Assembly: GCA_900618425.1 (NCBI GenBank)
Contig: UZAN01039518.1
Span: forward strand, 58,132-122,131
Direction of reading: 5' to 3'
Source: Echinostoma caproni
Lineage: Eukaryota > Platyhelminthes > Trematoda > Plagiorchiida > Echinostomatidae
Length of the DNA stretch: 64,000 nt
Shown here: one piece after another, positions 20,870 through 33,800 of the stretch
Layout of the letters: each line of letters begins with the position of its first letter
Numbering within the stretch: position 1 is the stretch's first letter
The notes under the pieces: model-generated
Told to the model about the DNA's origin: nothing
The model's database searches: none
What the model saw: only the letters and a program-made list of their open reading frames with translations
Translations under genes and position numbers: made by a program

Positions 20870-23800
20870 CACTAGTCTGCGGGACTATCATTCGGATTAC
20901 TCGGGATTATTACTCGTATGATAACTCGAAGCAAATCCTCCTCTAAGCTCAAATCAAATAACTACTGATGGCTTAATGGTCACAACTAGGCTTACTAATA
21001 GGACCGATAGTTGTTTGTCTCACTTCCTGACATCAGTCGTTATTGATTCAAACCACACCGTTGGTAATATGCCACAAATTTTAACTAGATGCCTCTGTGG
21101 GTAATTCCACCTGAAGCTGTCGACATAAGACTGACACCGAGATTTGGGCTAACAACCCATATTGATTTTTCGCCATATTTAATCGATGCTCTAGTCGCAT
21201 GTCTTAATGATGCACATTCCAAAAAAGTTGTGTAATTTTCTCAGAGGATTTCTTTTAATCTACCTCAAGTAGCTAAACTGAAAATATTTATCTGCCATTC
21301 ACAGCTTTGTAATAAATAGGTTCAGACTCCAAAGTGAAAATTGAATGACTTTGTAATGTTTTTGTGTTCCGTTTTGGATCATCTACGAATTTCTTGCAGA
21401 GCTTTCGAAAATTCAACAGCAATCGCGCTATGCGGAATGGAGGCAGCTGGCAGCAGAATGCACATCTTGAGTTTTGTTTACAAACTTTTGGACAGCCCTA
21501 AGCTGCCGCGATTGTATCAAGTGATATAACCAATTTGAGGTTAAACCGACATAACGAACGACAGCGAAATGTGGTTACGTGAACAGCCGATCTGTCCAAA
21601 GCATTTAACTGCTCCCTAGTCCACATACACCCGTAGATTAGAACATTGAAGTGCCCTTTTTAATTTTTGCTCTTGTTAAAAATTAGGGTCGAGGATTTCC
21701 TCCAGTTTTGACTGGGATTTTACTTTTCTTTAGTGTAACTGGTCAAACCCATTGCAGCGTTTTGTTCTACCCATTCAAATGATCAACTAAGAACGTTCAC
21801 CTATGCGTTTTCGATCTGCCACCTATCAGAACTGAAAGTGACATTATCCATTCTCCAAGTAGCAAACAGATTTTGCATTTCTCTTAGGCCTGAGTTGCAC
21901 CAGTTACTTTGCACAGATAAAAACGTGAAAGTCTGCAAAAGCAAAGCAGTTGATTACAAGGGGTTTTCATGCCACAATGAAGACTTAGATGCTCCGGATT
22001 GACTGTTTTGCGAAGGATTGTAGCTATGCCCGGGATTAGGGTCATGATCAACGGCGAAGTAACATATATCAATTGAGCTGATTTCTGCTTAAAGCGTTGA
22101 AAGGCAATCGATTCTCTTCTGGACCATTGCTGCACAAGATATACCGTTGCTCTGCTTCATTTAGAACTTCACTCGAGCTCCAAGGAAACAGGTTTTCGTA
22201 GGGAACTGGACTGTCTGTGGTAAATGATCTATCCCAATGAGACCAGGTTCACTTGGAGACTTCTTGGTGCAAAAATGGGTTGATGATGATTATGCAAACC
22301 TTGTATGAATGATGATGCAATCCATCCGATTATATAAGAAGGTGGTGTTCTCTTTCAGGTTTCTGAGTGAGGAGAAGGTAAACGCGATCGATTAAAGAAG
22401 GTAGGAATTCTTCACTTTATTTGGTCTTCTCAACGTCTTCAACATTAACTCCTGTACCCAGGAGTCTCACGATTCCATCGGTTGTCACAAGCCTAGGCTA
22501 GATGTATCTCATCTAACAGCTTTGGTCCAAGTCGTACACATTTGACAGATCAAATCTATCTAGATTCAAACCATTTTACAAACAGCTGGGTTTATTTGTC
22601 AAGCTATACAAAAGCTTGGTTTATTGCACATCACACCAGATGCTCTCCAGAAAAACAGTGGACACCTGGTGCTGTGAGTGAAACATAAAATGTAAGGTAT
22701 AGATTCACATGCCACTAGGAAAATAAAACTCATTAGATGAATGACAATTCATGCCATGAAGTGATCTGTATCCGTCGCTCTTGTGTAGCGAATTCGATTG
22801 CATAAATCATATGAAAATGAAGTTGAATTGCAAACGGGGTATTAGTTGAAACATGCTCTTGAATGGTAAGTAATTTCAGTGTGGAATGGGTTCACTCCCA
22901 ATTAATCATAAATTGTGTGCAACTGAAGTCCCGTTTTGCATGGCACCTAATTAATGGGGGGCTTTTCGTTAAGTCTTACTTCAACCAGTAACATATTCAG
23001 AACATTTTATAACACATTTCGACTGGTTACCAGTTAAATGGATAGAAAGTATCATGAAGCTGTTCCAACCTTGCTAGCTATTATCCACGATACAAAACCT
23101 TCCGCTCGCTGAGAATCTAACGCAGGATATCGCCGGTTTATGAGTGACCAGTGTTGTGTCCCGTTTAAGTAAGCAATTAATCATGTAATGAATTAGGTTG
23201 TTTGTTCCATCTCAGCATGTGCATATCTGCCCGTTCTATAGGCTAGTGAGCAAATGAGGGTGTCAACGAGTAAGCAGGTAGGTAGACCAACAGTAGGTAC
23301 ACGTGTTACATGACGTCAAAATGCAGTTACGCTGAATATTCAGACAGTCAACGAACTAATCAGTGTGAACAGTTAATACGCAAATAAATAGGGATGTGTT
23401 TTGCAAGAAGAAAAATCACGAACACAACTCTGGTATTGGCGCTGATAGACGGGCGATATACTCTGAAATTAATCGGGTATCGCGTTTGCATTTTGCTGGT
23501 GACCTTCATCTCAGGGTCGGTTTAGAGTTGAATTGATATGCTGGCATAAGGGATGAGTTCCCAACAAGTTGAAACCCGCTGTGCACAGTGCCTCCCACGA
23601 TTGTGCTATAGGTTTTCTTTTGTCCTAGAAGCCTGAAACCAGTTGAGAGATTTATCAAAATGTATTCACCTAGCAGAATCAGTGTATCATTCCTTCCTCA
23701 AAAAGAGTGTAAAATCACTGTGCAGCTATTTCATTCGACTTGCTAAACATCACGAATATTAGGTAAACCAAAAATCTACTGGTATTAAAATCGAGGCTCG

Positions 23801-26600
23801 AGGGAGAACTTAGCTGATGTACCAACTGTTTATATCTGTAGACCACTAATCCCATTCTCCTGTGATATCGAGATCCATATTACTTCAGAGTTGTGGCATT
23901 GATTAATAGTGACACGTTGGATCTGTAAAAGGGAGAGGAGCTCATTTTTAGTGTGCAGAACGAATGTACCAAACCAAACTTTCTGTACACTGTGTGTGGA
24001 TAAACGCATGCGGTTGAACGTATATGTATCAGAACTCGAGGGAGACTAGTATGATCAAACGAAACGATAAACGCTTCCTAAGCACACATATACTGCGATT
24101 TTTGACCAATCCATACATCTTTTGAGCTCGTAGGTTTTTTGATGACGCATCCAACGCTTCTTTGATAAGAGTATGCTAATGAGTCATCCCACACCTCGTC
24201 TGTAATTATCTTTCCCATATTTGCATTCCTGTGTGGGCGTTGCGTTGAACACGATGGTACTGGGGCTTTAAAGTATACCGCCCTGGGAAACATACGGAAA
24301 TGATAAAGAGAACTGGTGGTGACGAGGTGGCCGAAGACATTTTGCTGGAGAACCAAAAGTAGAACCGGTCACACACGAACTATATGGAAACCTAATAAAT
24401 GATGAAAGGAATGTTTTATCAGGAACGTTTCTTTTTCTTAAATAGTGAACGTATTGTCATCGATTACTAACACAAAACCTATATCCATGACCTTGAACAA
24501 GCTACTTTTATGGATTACATCTGATTAATAGGAATATCCCGGGACAAATTGTCATGCGTTATCCGGGTTCGATGATTTCGAACGAGGAGTATACCACGCT
24601 TGTTATTTTCTCTCATCAATTCTCTCCAAGTCCTACAATCTACTCCGCCAAAGCGGTCATAATCGGAATTTGAAATACGAAATCATACTGGTACTCGTCT
24701 ACCGAGATCTTTCGACACCGGGATGTAGGAACGAGGCCGTTGTGCAATAATTTACAATATCGGAGTTATCAGGTCTAGTACAATCCCGCCAGCATACCTG
24801 CGTTCACAGGTGCAATGAAAACCGCATAGTACGATTTCAGCTGACCATGAGTGGTATTGCGTCCTTTCTCTTATTTGACGGAACACGGGCGATCTCCAGG
24901 ATAAAACCAATTTGACTGCCCAGTAATTTCAGTTTACCGACGATGCCAATCAGATTCTAATGGTGGATTAAACACTATGCTACCTGTAATGCAGGGACAT
25001 GGAAATAATTTCAGGAGTAATGTTGGACTTTGGGCTTACAGATCTTTTCTATTAGGTTAGATGGTCTCGCATCCACTGAGGTTCGTTTGAAAATCTCTGC
25101 AGCACTGGAGCTTCTGGATTGGTACTGTTTCTAATCTGCTGTGCATATGCATGGAAATAGGCATTGAACACTTTTGGGGGCTATCCTTTGGCTAAGGAAA
25201 TACCTGTTTGGTTTATGGGTAACGGTAATGAAGATCCACCAAGCGGCGCGAAAACTATGGCAGCAATGATTCGTGTTGTTTTGGGTGCTGCATATGCCTA
25301 CAACATCTTACCCGTGACGCCATACTGTTCTTTTCTACGACATGCCATTCAGTAATAGAAACATTGCATCCTAAATCAGAAACCGTAATCCCTGATATTA
25401 ATATGCAGAAAGAGAGCCACTAATGCAAACAGTCATTTCGTGGGGGTGAAGTCCTAACCGAATAAATGATGTGCACAAAGAAGGATCATTTGGTTTTATC
25501 CTTATTATTTAATCACCGCTAGCTTTCCTGATAGCGTAAGACGTCTAAATGCTACAAAAGTAACAAATCCACTGTTTCACCTTTGGAAATGCTTTTATTA
25601 TCCTAGAGAGTTTTGGTTAAAACAAATCAATTGTCCGGACAGATTGAAATGATAAATGTTGTGTATATTCTCGCGTATTAGAGATATCACATGCTTTCAG
25701 TATATTTTTATGGAAGGAAAAGTGGGAGACACACCAAAGATTCATCCAGTCTCCGCTTGAAATATTCAGCCATGGGCGCAAAACAACGTGAGATTGTGGG
25801 AAATTCCTAATTCCTTCGGGACAAATAATTAGGGCTGAAATTCTAGTCGGTAGTTTTGGAGCATTAACATAAATGGATGCCCCATCTTACGCGAATGTTT
25901 GGCGAGAGCATGAGCAGTGGACGGCATGGATGGTTTGGGCTCCGCAGTATTTGATAAACCAATAGGAAAGCCCTTTCGAATTCGGCAGGACTGAATGGAG
26001 TATAACCTTAATGATTGCCGTTTTCCCGCATTGGGACGCATTCTTTTTAAATTTGCCAAAATCTTGCTATCTGTTTGTGACTATGGATTCAAGGGTTTAA
26101 AGGACACACTCCCGGTGAGGTCATGCGTAGCCTGTTCACAAAACGGGGAACGGTGTAGGCTCCCGTTTGGTTAAGACACGCTTAAGTGAACTGACACACT
26201 ACAGCGGCATACAATAACCTGAAGCAGTTATTCGGATAATAGATTGTCTTAAACCAGGACACCAAGATCATAGTCGGTCGAGGCATGACCAAGTTGCTGA
26301 TATTCAAGGAAGCACCTAAATCGATTTTTTGGCGAATAGGTATGACCATACCTTTCTATGTATTAAATTCGGTGACACTTGATTCACCATTGGTGATCTA
26401 CGCTGAGTATTCACTGAAGCCCAAGTGATCCCTCAGATTTCGTCCAGATATACACGTCACCTGTAAACATTAATGGTTGTGGTCGCAAAAAAAACAGCTG
26501 GTCGTTTCTAAAAGTGTAAAAACATAAACACTAAATCCGTATCCACACGGATCCCCACGAGTCATGTTCATAACACCAGACAGTGACATCGTTTATCTGC
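20870..26600. other. Unassigned DNA
   Basis: Nearly 6 kb with frames below 95 codons and no TE motif recognised. A TATA-like TATATAAG lies near 22334 beside short ATGATG repeats, but no LTR structure could be shown. The 63-codon frame at 25164-25355 (GGYPLAKEIPVWFMG...) has no recognised family and no good splice sites. Confidence 0.35.
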
Positions 26601-26627
26601 AATTCTGGATTCCTTTTTTCTTTCCAG

Positions 26628-26711
26628 CTGACTGTAGTGCATAGCTTCCGAGCTTACGCTACCTCCCGGAGTAGAATCATCACAACCGTGGAGGCTGACA
26701 AATTAGCATTA
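26628..26711 (+). CDS. Candidate internal exon, unrecognised protein
   Basis: A strong acceptor (CCTTTTTTCTTTCCAG) precedes 26628 and GTAAGC follows 26711. The 84-nt exon is open in one frame only (28 codons, phase 0 at both ends), beginning LTVVHSFRAYATSRSRI and ending EADKLAL. A second open stretch follows at 26738-26883. Family unknown. An 84-base open window is not rare by chance; the splice context is what lifts it. Confidence 0.3.
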
Positions 26712-26737
26712 GTAAGCATTTGGACCAAGTGCATCAG

Positions 26738-26883
26738 ACATGTGTCCGAGTTTTCCATCTAATACGTCTGTGCATGAAATAACCAAAGAAACTAGGTTGA
26801 CCAAAAGATCACGAATCCATCAGCATAGTCCTTCCAGTGTAGCGAAGACACCTGAAGATAACAGGACCCAGGAAATCTTGCTC
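26738..26883 (+). CDS. Candidate exon, unrecognised protein
   Basis: An open frame of polar composition (NTSVHEITKETRLTKRSR, then HQHSPSSVAKTPEDNRTQ) ends at 26883 directly before GTGAGT. A candidate acceptor CATCAG ends at 26737, which would leave only a 26-nt intron after the previous exon and would put the two exons out of frame. A later AG at 26822-26823 restores the frame but has a weak pyrimidine tract. The two exons may not belong together. Confidence 0.25.
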
Positions 26884-26889
26884 GTGAGT

Positions 26890-27490
26890 TTCTGTGTGCT
26901 TAGCTGCATACATCTCCCAGGTTGGTGACAATGTTCTTACAGTTTGGCAGCCAGGTCAACTTGAATCAACGAGGAGTAGGCTTTATCGTAATCTGCTCTG
27001 TAGCGTTTTCATCTAATGTCAAGACAACATTGTTAAGTAGCTTTCACTCATCGGAAGATCAATGATCACTTAACAGTTAAATGCAGTTAAATGCGATGCA
27101 AATCTGTGTGGTGGCCTACTAAGAGCATCGGGCAGTTGTGCATTTTGTCTGTCATTGCAAAGATTCCCACCGCATTCATAATTAGCCATCTTTTTATCCA
27201 AAATACAAAATCACACTTTTATGATCTGTTTATACCACTTCTACACCTTTCTTCTAAAAACCTTCAGCCAAATGTGCAATATTTTACCCTCGATACATGA
27301 TACTTTACCTGAAACCGGGAGCTATTTAGCCGCAACCCGTATTCCGTCAGCCTCAACACAAACTTTAGCCATGCCCCCCTGAGAGAGCCAGATCAAACAA
27401 TATACGGAACTAAAACAGCGTTGAAAATTTTGATTTCCTACAAAAATCGATATTGCAAAGCTTACTGAACGAATGAGAAGCACATGCGAA
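26890..27490. other. Unassigned DNA left of the gap
   Basis: Nothing recognised. A 69-codon plus frame (27091-27300) has no motif. Confidence 0.35.
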
Positions 27491-27491
27491 C

Positions 27492-27546
27492 CCATGGTGC
27501 ATAGGTGTGGTTAGAGAAAGCACATCTAGTCGTTGGTATGCAAGTC
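27492..27546 (+). repeat. Gap-flanking direct repeat, left copy
   Basis: Fifty-five bases starting CCATGGTGCATAGGTG and ending at the gap. They recur at 28054-28108 with one difference (CACATC versus CAAATC). Confidence 0.95.
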
Positions 27547-28053
27547 NNNNNNNNNNNNNNNNNNNNNNNNNNNNNNNNNNNNNNNNNNNNNNNNNNNNNN
27601 NNNNNNNNNNNNNNNNNNNNNNNNNNNNNNNNNNNNNNNNNNNNNNNNNNNNNNNNNNNNNNNNNNNNNNNNNNNNNNNNNNNNNNNNNNNNNNNNNNNN
27701 NNNNNNNNNNNNNNNNNNNNNNNNNNNNNNNNNNNNNNNNNNNNNNNNNNNNNNNNNNNNNNNNNNNNNNNNNNNNNNNNNNNNNNNNNNNNNNNNNNNN
27801 NNNNNNNNNNNNNNNNNNNNNNNNNNNNNNNNNNNNNNNNNNNNNNNNNNNNNNNNNNNNNNNNNNNNNNNNNNNNNNNNNNNNNNNNNNNNNNNNNNNN
27901 NNNNNNNNNNNNNNNNNNNNNNNNNNNNNNNNNNNNNNNNNNNNNNNNNNNNNNNNNNNNNNNNNNNNNNNNNNNNNNNNNNNNNNNNNNNNNNNNNNNN
28001 NNNNNNNNNNNNNNNNNNNNNNNNNNNNNNNNNNNNNNNNNNNNNNNNNNNNN
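27547..28053. other. Assembly gap (507 N)
   Basis: Unknown sequence. Because identical sequence stands on both sides, its true length could be very different, including zero or negative. Open frames drawn across it are meaningless. Confidence 0.99.
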
Positions 28054-28108
28054 CCATGGTGCATAGGTGTGGTTAGAGAAAGCAAATCTAGTCGTTGGTA
28101 TGCAAGTC
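28054..28108 (+). repeat. Gap-flanking direct repeat, right copy
   Basis: Second copy of the 55-base sequence to the left of the gap, one base different. Confidence 0.95.
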
Positions 28109-28314
28109 TGCCTGCAACGTCCTTCGATGTCGTCGATTGTAAGAAAATAGAATCTCCTGGAAACCTGGTTGCTCATTAGCGAACGACAAGGAAGAGCTTG
28201 AAAGAAACCCATTAAAAATATGACAAATTATCTTTGTGTAACGTTCTTTCTTAGAAATACCCGTGACAGATGAATACGCTTTCATATTTTAGTTAGGTTA
28301 TTTACTGGACGGGA

Positions 28315-28365
28315 GGCTTCGAACCGCTTTGCAGCCTACCCTTGAATGTTCATAGCCGCGACAGC
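28315..28365 (-). repeat. tRNA-like SINE head
   Basis: On the minus strand GCGGTTCGAAGCC is a good B-box match, and CGCGGCTATGAAC about 30 nt upstream is a possible A box. CCCGTCCAGTAAATAACC follows. No hammerhead is seen downstream. Confidence 0.35.
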
Positions 28366-28369
28366 ACCG

Positions 28370-30370
28370 TACGTTATACTTGATCTACACAACATTCAAA
28401 CTCAAGGTTGTGTCGAAAGATGGGTTTTGTCACTCGGCGAATGCTGCTCCTTTGGATTCGTTGCTCTCCTAGTTTCTTGCCACAGGTTTCAGGGTCAGAT
28501 TTTCACCAAATAGTGATGCTTATACAACACTCGATTTCTTGCTGATCGATGAACCTACGAAGTCTTTTACCAGCCCTCCTTTCAAGGGCTCACTGTATTT
28601 ATTTGCTTATTGTCAGCGAAATTACATAGATGTTTTATGAACTCACCACTGAATTTAATCTTGCAAGGTCTAGGTTTGAGAGCTAGGGCCTCACCCCTTA
28701 ATGCCATAGCACAACATGTGTTGATCCTAATTCCGAGGTATTTAGCAGTTGTGTTTAGATATATCACCTCTGTAAGCACATTTGATTACTCTCCACCTAT
28801 CCTCCGCAGTGCTGAAACGATAGGGTTCATTCATTCCATCCAATTTAACGCTATGTTTATCGTAGATGTGTAGATGTGTCAATGTGATTGGTGGTAGGTT
28901 TGGTACAACGAATATCACTGCCACCTGCCGCAGTGTGCGTGCAAAACCACATTGGCGACGAAACAAATACTATATGACGACACTGCAAAGAAAACAGTAC
29001 ATAAAATGCGCTACTTTTGTAAGTAAATATATCCAGTTTAACATAAACGGTATATTGTTTTGCATTTAGAAGCCCTGGTAGAATTTTTTTAAAAGTGGAA
29101 CAATACAAAATAGATGCTCGCCGTTCCTTAGCTCCATTCAAAGTGGACTCTGTTTAAAGAAGTGGTCCGCGAACAATAGACGCAGATGAAGCAAGTAAAC
29201 GCCCATTACTGTCAGTAGCTTAGTCATGTTAAAACATCTGATACAACCGAAACAAAAATTGCGTAGTACGCGCTCGTCATTCTTTCTCATTTGTTCCCCA
29301 AACTTTGCAAAATCAGTCATTGTAGGAAATAAAAGCATCTCAGACTGACCTCGGTCCTATTTGATATCACCCCAATTTCTCTCGATCTGAAGGAAATACA
29401 TTTTCCTCAAAGGTTTATACGTGAACGAATGGAAGATAATCGATGGCAGATAAACCGGTCAGTCAGTGTCATTTTCTTTCTTATTCGAGGGGATCACAGG
29501 CTGGTTTTACTTACAGTTGCTTTCCTCAACGAACTCATCAAAAGGAGTGTGTTGTGAGAAACATCATTTTTTACCTGATTCCGTTTGTGCGATTATTGCA
29601 CGTGATTTGATGTTGAATAAATGGTTTGTCATTTCTTTTTAGTTAATGAGTATGTAAGTTTACAACCAGTGTTTAGGAAGCAGACGACGATTACCTAGGT
29701 AAATACAGAGAAAGATTGGCGGCCGTTGCGGGATTCGAATTTAGGATCGCAAAGATAATGATGAATGAATTTTCAGTCTTCTCCCATAAATTCAGTGGAC
29801 GAATTTTTCGCTAGCGTCATCCTTAATCGGAAGGTGATTACGTCACTAGTTAATTTTCATTCGTTCACATAAGTCGATTTTCTCAGTTTTCAGTGGCTGC
29901 CAATTGGTTTTGAATTGGTACTAAACGGTAGAAAGATATTGAGATAAGTGGCTTGGTAAAACCCTTCACGAATCAGTAATGACGATTTTTTTCTCCATGG
30001 CCCACGGTTTTTATGTGATCGAAAGGCTAAGCCTACCCTCCGTAAGGTTAACATGAATCACCTCAATGTAACTGAGATACATATTCACATTACCTGTCCC
30101 ACATATTCCTTGTTTTAATGATATGTAGACCCCTTCCCTAAGGTAGACTGATGACAATGAATCCCGATCACGACGCGGAAACGGCAATGCTATGGGCCCG
30201 AAACCCAATAGATGAGATGGGAACACAGGACAAAGTGTTGATCAGATCCGGGCAAAAGATTTAATTTTTTGTGAAAGTGATCGATCAATTAAACGACGGT
30301 CTAAACTTAAGTCTAGATGGCTCATGGACAAACAGCCTGGAAAAGTGTTGATCAGATTTTATCAGGCACA
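28370..30370. other. Unassigned DNA
   Basis: Short frames only. A minus-strand AKYLGIRIN near 28740 recalls the LINE YLGV block but has no supporting neighbours. A B-box match (AATTCGAATCCCGC, minus, near 29740) has no clear A box. Confidence 0.35.
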
Positions 30371-30379
30371 GGTGTATCA

Positions 30380-30840
30380 TACAATTGTACGATCAATATG
30401 AACGGTTGGATGAATGTGTATGTAGCACAGATTATACGCTATCTGCTGTTGGTCTTGATAGCCTCTCGATCGCAATTCTCACACGTGGTGCTGTTCACCT
30501 TATGCCACCCATAACTGGTTTGTTAAATCGAACTCTTCCTGTATACTTGGTACTTGAACTTTTGTGTCCCGTTTTTTAATGATCGAATTTACACACGTCT
30601 CAGTCGATCTGGGAAAGCGGAGTGGTTTCGCAGAAAAAGGTTCGCATATTGCTGCGTTTGAAGGGATTCTGAAGATTGTTCTTAGTCGTCTTCAAATGCA
30701 TCAGTCTGAATTATCCACTCTAGATGATTTCTCCTGTCCAACTCAATTCAGTGCTGAAAGTTTGCACAAATCTGGTCAATTTGTCTGCAGCATGTTTATC
30801 GGCTTTTCCGCAACCTTTGATTCTGTACCCACCTGAAAAC
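30380..30840 (+). pseudogene. Decayed non-LTR reverse transcriptase fragment
   Basis: Successive frames read GAVHLMPPITGLLNRTL, then IVLSRLQMHQSEL, then SMFIGFSATFDSVP. These correspond to the N-terminal RT region of LINEs (HLLxxLFNxxL; then the RL block before the first catalytic motif; then DFSAAFDSV). The first catalytic Asp appears changed (GFSATFD for DFSAAFD). No YADD or endonuclease was found nearby, so this would be an internal fragment. Assignment to RTE or CR1 is not possible from this alone. Confidence 0.45.
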
Positions 30841-30849
30841 ATTATTGTT

Positions 30850-33800
30850 TCCACCTATCCCACGCCTGACGTTTTGCTTGACCACTTAACTGTTTCCTAT
30901 TAAAATGAAAAGCGATAGAAAAGGTAGGGCTCAGATTCTCTGAACATTTTATTTTAAACAACTCTAGATTACTCGTCTCCTTTTCAATTCCCATCATACC
31001 GATGATTTTTCGGAATCCTTTCATTTCGAAATTTTTAAAGAACCTGATGATGTTGTCCTAAATCAGGTAATTTGTAATATTTCTGATCTAAGACAAATTA
31101 TTGATAATATATCTTAAATATAAGATTTATCAGTCCAGCTTGGTCTAACGTTAAATTGGAATTTTGCTTATGTCTTCTAATCCTTTGTGCAACGTCGTTA
31201 CATTCCACGGTCATATAAAGTCTTTTCAATTATTTGGATATTGACCTGGGTGAGGATTGAAGAAGATATCTCATGTTCAGTATGGTGTTAGAAAATACTA
31301 CATTTGTTGTTTCAAGTTCGCATACTAAGAGAAGACTGGAGAATTCCATATATACTTATGCATTCTGCAATGCGCATAAAACTGGAGGTCGATGATAGAG
31401 GGATGAGTGAGCACATCGTTGCAGTAGAAGATTGTCCTAACAGTTATGCTCAACCGGAGCACCGTGTCGGATCCCCAAATACATGTGATCATCGATGATA
31501 CTTATCGGAATTACCAACTCATAGGTACCTTCCAACTAGACGGCTCCCCAGACGTACACTGAACTTCTTTTGTGCTGCATTGTGGCTGGCATCATATCAT
31601 CGCCATTAGCTTCCACAATACGAATACAACTCGCGTATGATAGGCATACTTGAGTATCGGTATACTGAATCCTCGGTTTGATCGATCGATCGCAACTGTC
31701 AAATCCTCCCAAAAGTGACCTCGTTAAACGCGAATTCCGGTGACATTCATCTTACCACAATAAGCCTCAATGATCGAAATCTGTGTTCATTGAATTGACG
31801 AGATAGTCTAAATACGGGTCAGCGTGATAGGGAATGAATCACCGCTTCTAATAAACAACCGACTCAAATTGAGAGATCTAAATAAACATCTGAGAGCTTC
31901 AGCATCCATTTTGATTGGTTATCTACTCCTTGGGTGTCTTTCGTATTGGCCTGTGCTTTTGAACCGATGGATTTCTCCGCTTACCATTCGTCTCGTAAAA
32001 GCAATTTACTTGATAATCTTGTGGCGTGAGCATACTGATTCCCACATTACGGTTACATATCAGTCAATCCCGAAATTTTCGGGCATCGCATGAACTTGAA
32101 AAAAAATATGCAAACGATGAGTGATAGGTAGACAGATAGCACATGTCCTTCCTGCCTTCCGGATGAATTTTAAATTTTCCACTCATGCACAACAGACCGT
32201 ATCAGCTAAGGCTACCAGTGAATTAGGCTATATTATTTTCATTGATGAGGTTGTGGATCCATATTCTTTCTAGGTGGAGGAGGCTCTGTTTAATGGAAGA
32301 AGCGGTCAATACTTCACACTTCCACTAGCTTGTATAAATAAAACCAAAATTCAGCGTTCTAACATCCCTACATAATGTACAGGGATCGGTTGGAGGATGA
32401 CGCCTTGAGAACACACTTACCCGCGCAATTCTTCTATTGAAGCTGTCAGGGTAATTCACTTATTACTACATTGCAGCAGGGTGCTCGTGCAACTTTCTTG
32501 GCCCTCGATGCATGGTCTGAACAACTTACGCGGCAGTTGTGCAATTATTGGTAAAGTTGTCCCCCTCTCACTGTACGGTACAATCTCTTTAGTGGATCAC
32601 TGTACTAATTACCAATTTGCCATGTTACACAAGACAACTCTAGATCATACGCAGTCTTTAGGCAATGACCTGTCTTATTTTCGCTGCTTTTCATCGTCGG
32701 AATTTCGGAGCCATTCCGATCAAATGAGCTTGTACAAAATCTCCCTCGGTATCCTAGTTGGTCTGAGTTCTTCTGAGCTCAGACAAGGTGACGACAGAAT
32801 TCCTTAAAAGTGGAACTTCTCCGTACAGCGTCGCCTGATTACTTTTGAAGTTGATTGTTCCCGTGAATTGACTTTTATTTTTGACATTACCTCTGACTGG
32901 AATGTAAGCTATTTGCTCGTCGAAGACTGCTACACAAATGAAATTGCTACTAATGAGCATTTTGAATCGCGCCCCCCGAAGTTCTCGAATTCTCTATTTG
33001 ATCACTCTTTCACGATGACTATAAACTGATATTGTGAGTTAAATCAAGTTAAAAATTCTCTGTTCTTGTCTCTCTACTTCAAGGGTCAAACTTTATGCTC
33101 CTGAAGAACGAAAAAATATGTCGCAATCTTTCCCAATTTCCCAATAGTCCAAGTGCACAGCAGGGGAAAACCGATACATGGTTTGAACAAAAGATGAACG
33201 TTGAAACACAAAAGTTGGAAACACTGCGAAAGTGCAAACGTTTGAAGGCATCATCAAGACAGAGCCAAAAGGAACACAATGATAAAAAAACGAAAACTTG
33301 TCGCTAAACATATTCGGAAGGTACCTCAAACACAGTCGCTGTAGAGGGGCTCACGAAAAATAAAATATGCTTTACTATACCACTGTTGAATGCTCCATGC
33401 GGGAAAGAGGTGTATAAGAGGCAATTATTAACGGATGCTCTCAGCTGTCTTTCATAAAAAATAGAACTAAACGACAGAATCACTTGAAGTGTGCGGATGT
33501 GAATAAAACTTTCAACAAATGCCATGGATGGGATGAGCTATACGATCACAAGACCCACATGGTCAATGTTGATATCACTCCGAAGTTTTGTGCCGGGAAT
33601 TCTGGGTCTTAAAATGCACACAATACCTGGGACAGATGATGATGAAGTTCGGAGCCACGCATGTTAAACTTCTGCATTATGAAGTCCCCACACCATCGAA
33701 AACTTATCCTGAATAATGTAATAAAAATGCACCATTCCGTAATGAAAATGCAATAAAAGTCACAAACACTTTCTTTCTGGTATACCCAGCCTACGAGCAA

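Noticed and set aside
27410..28212. Frames of 177-228 codons
   Set aside because: They run through the 507-N gap; the real sequence on either side is only short.
28582..28779. AKYLGIRIN resembling the LINE YLGV block
   Set aside because: No other LINE block lies on the same strand within 1 kb.
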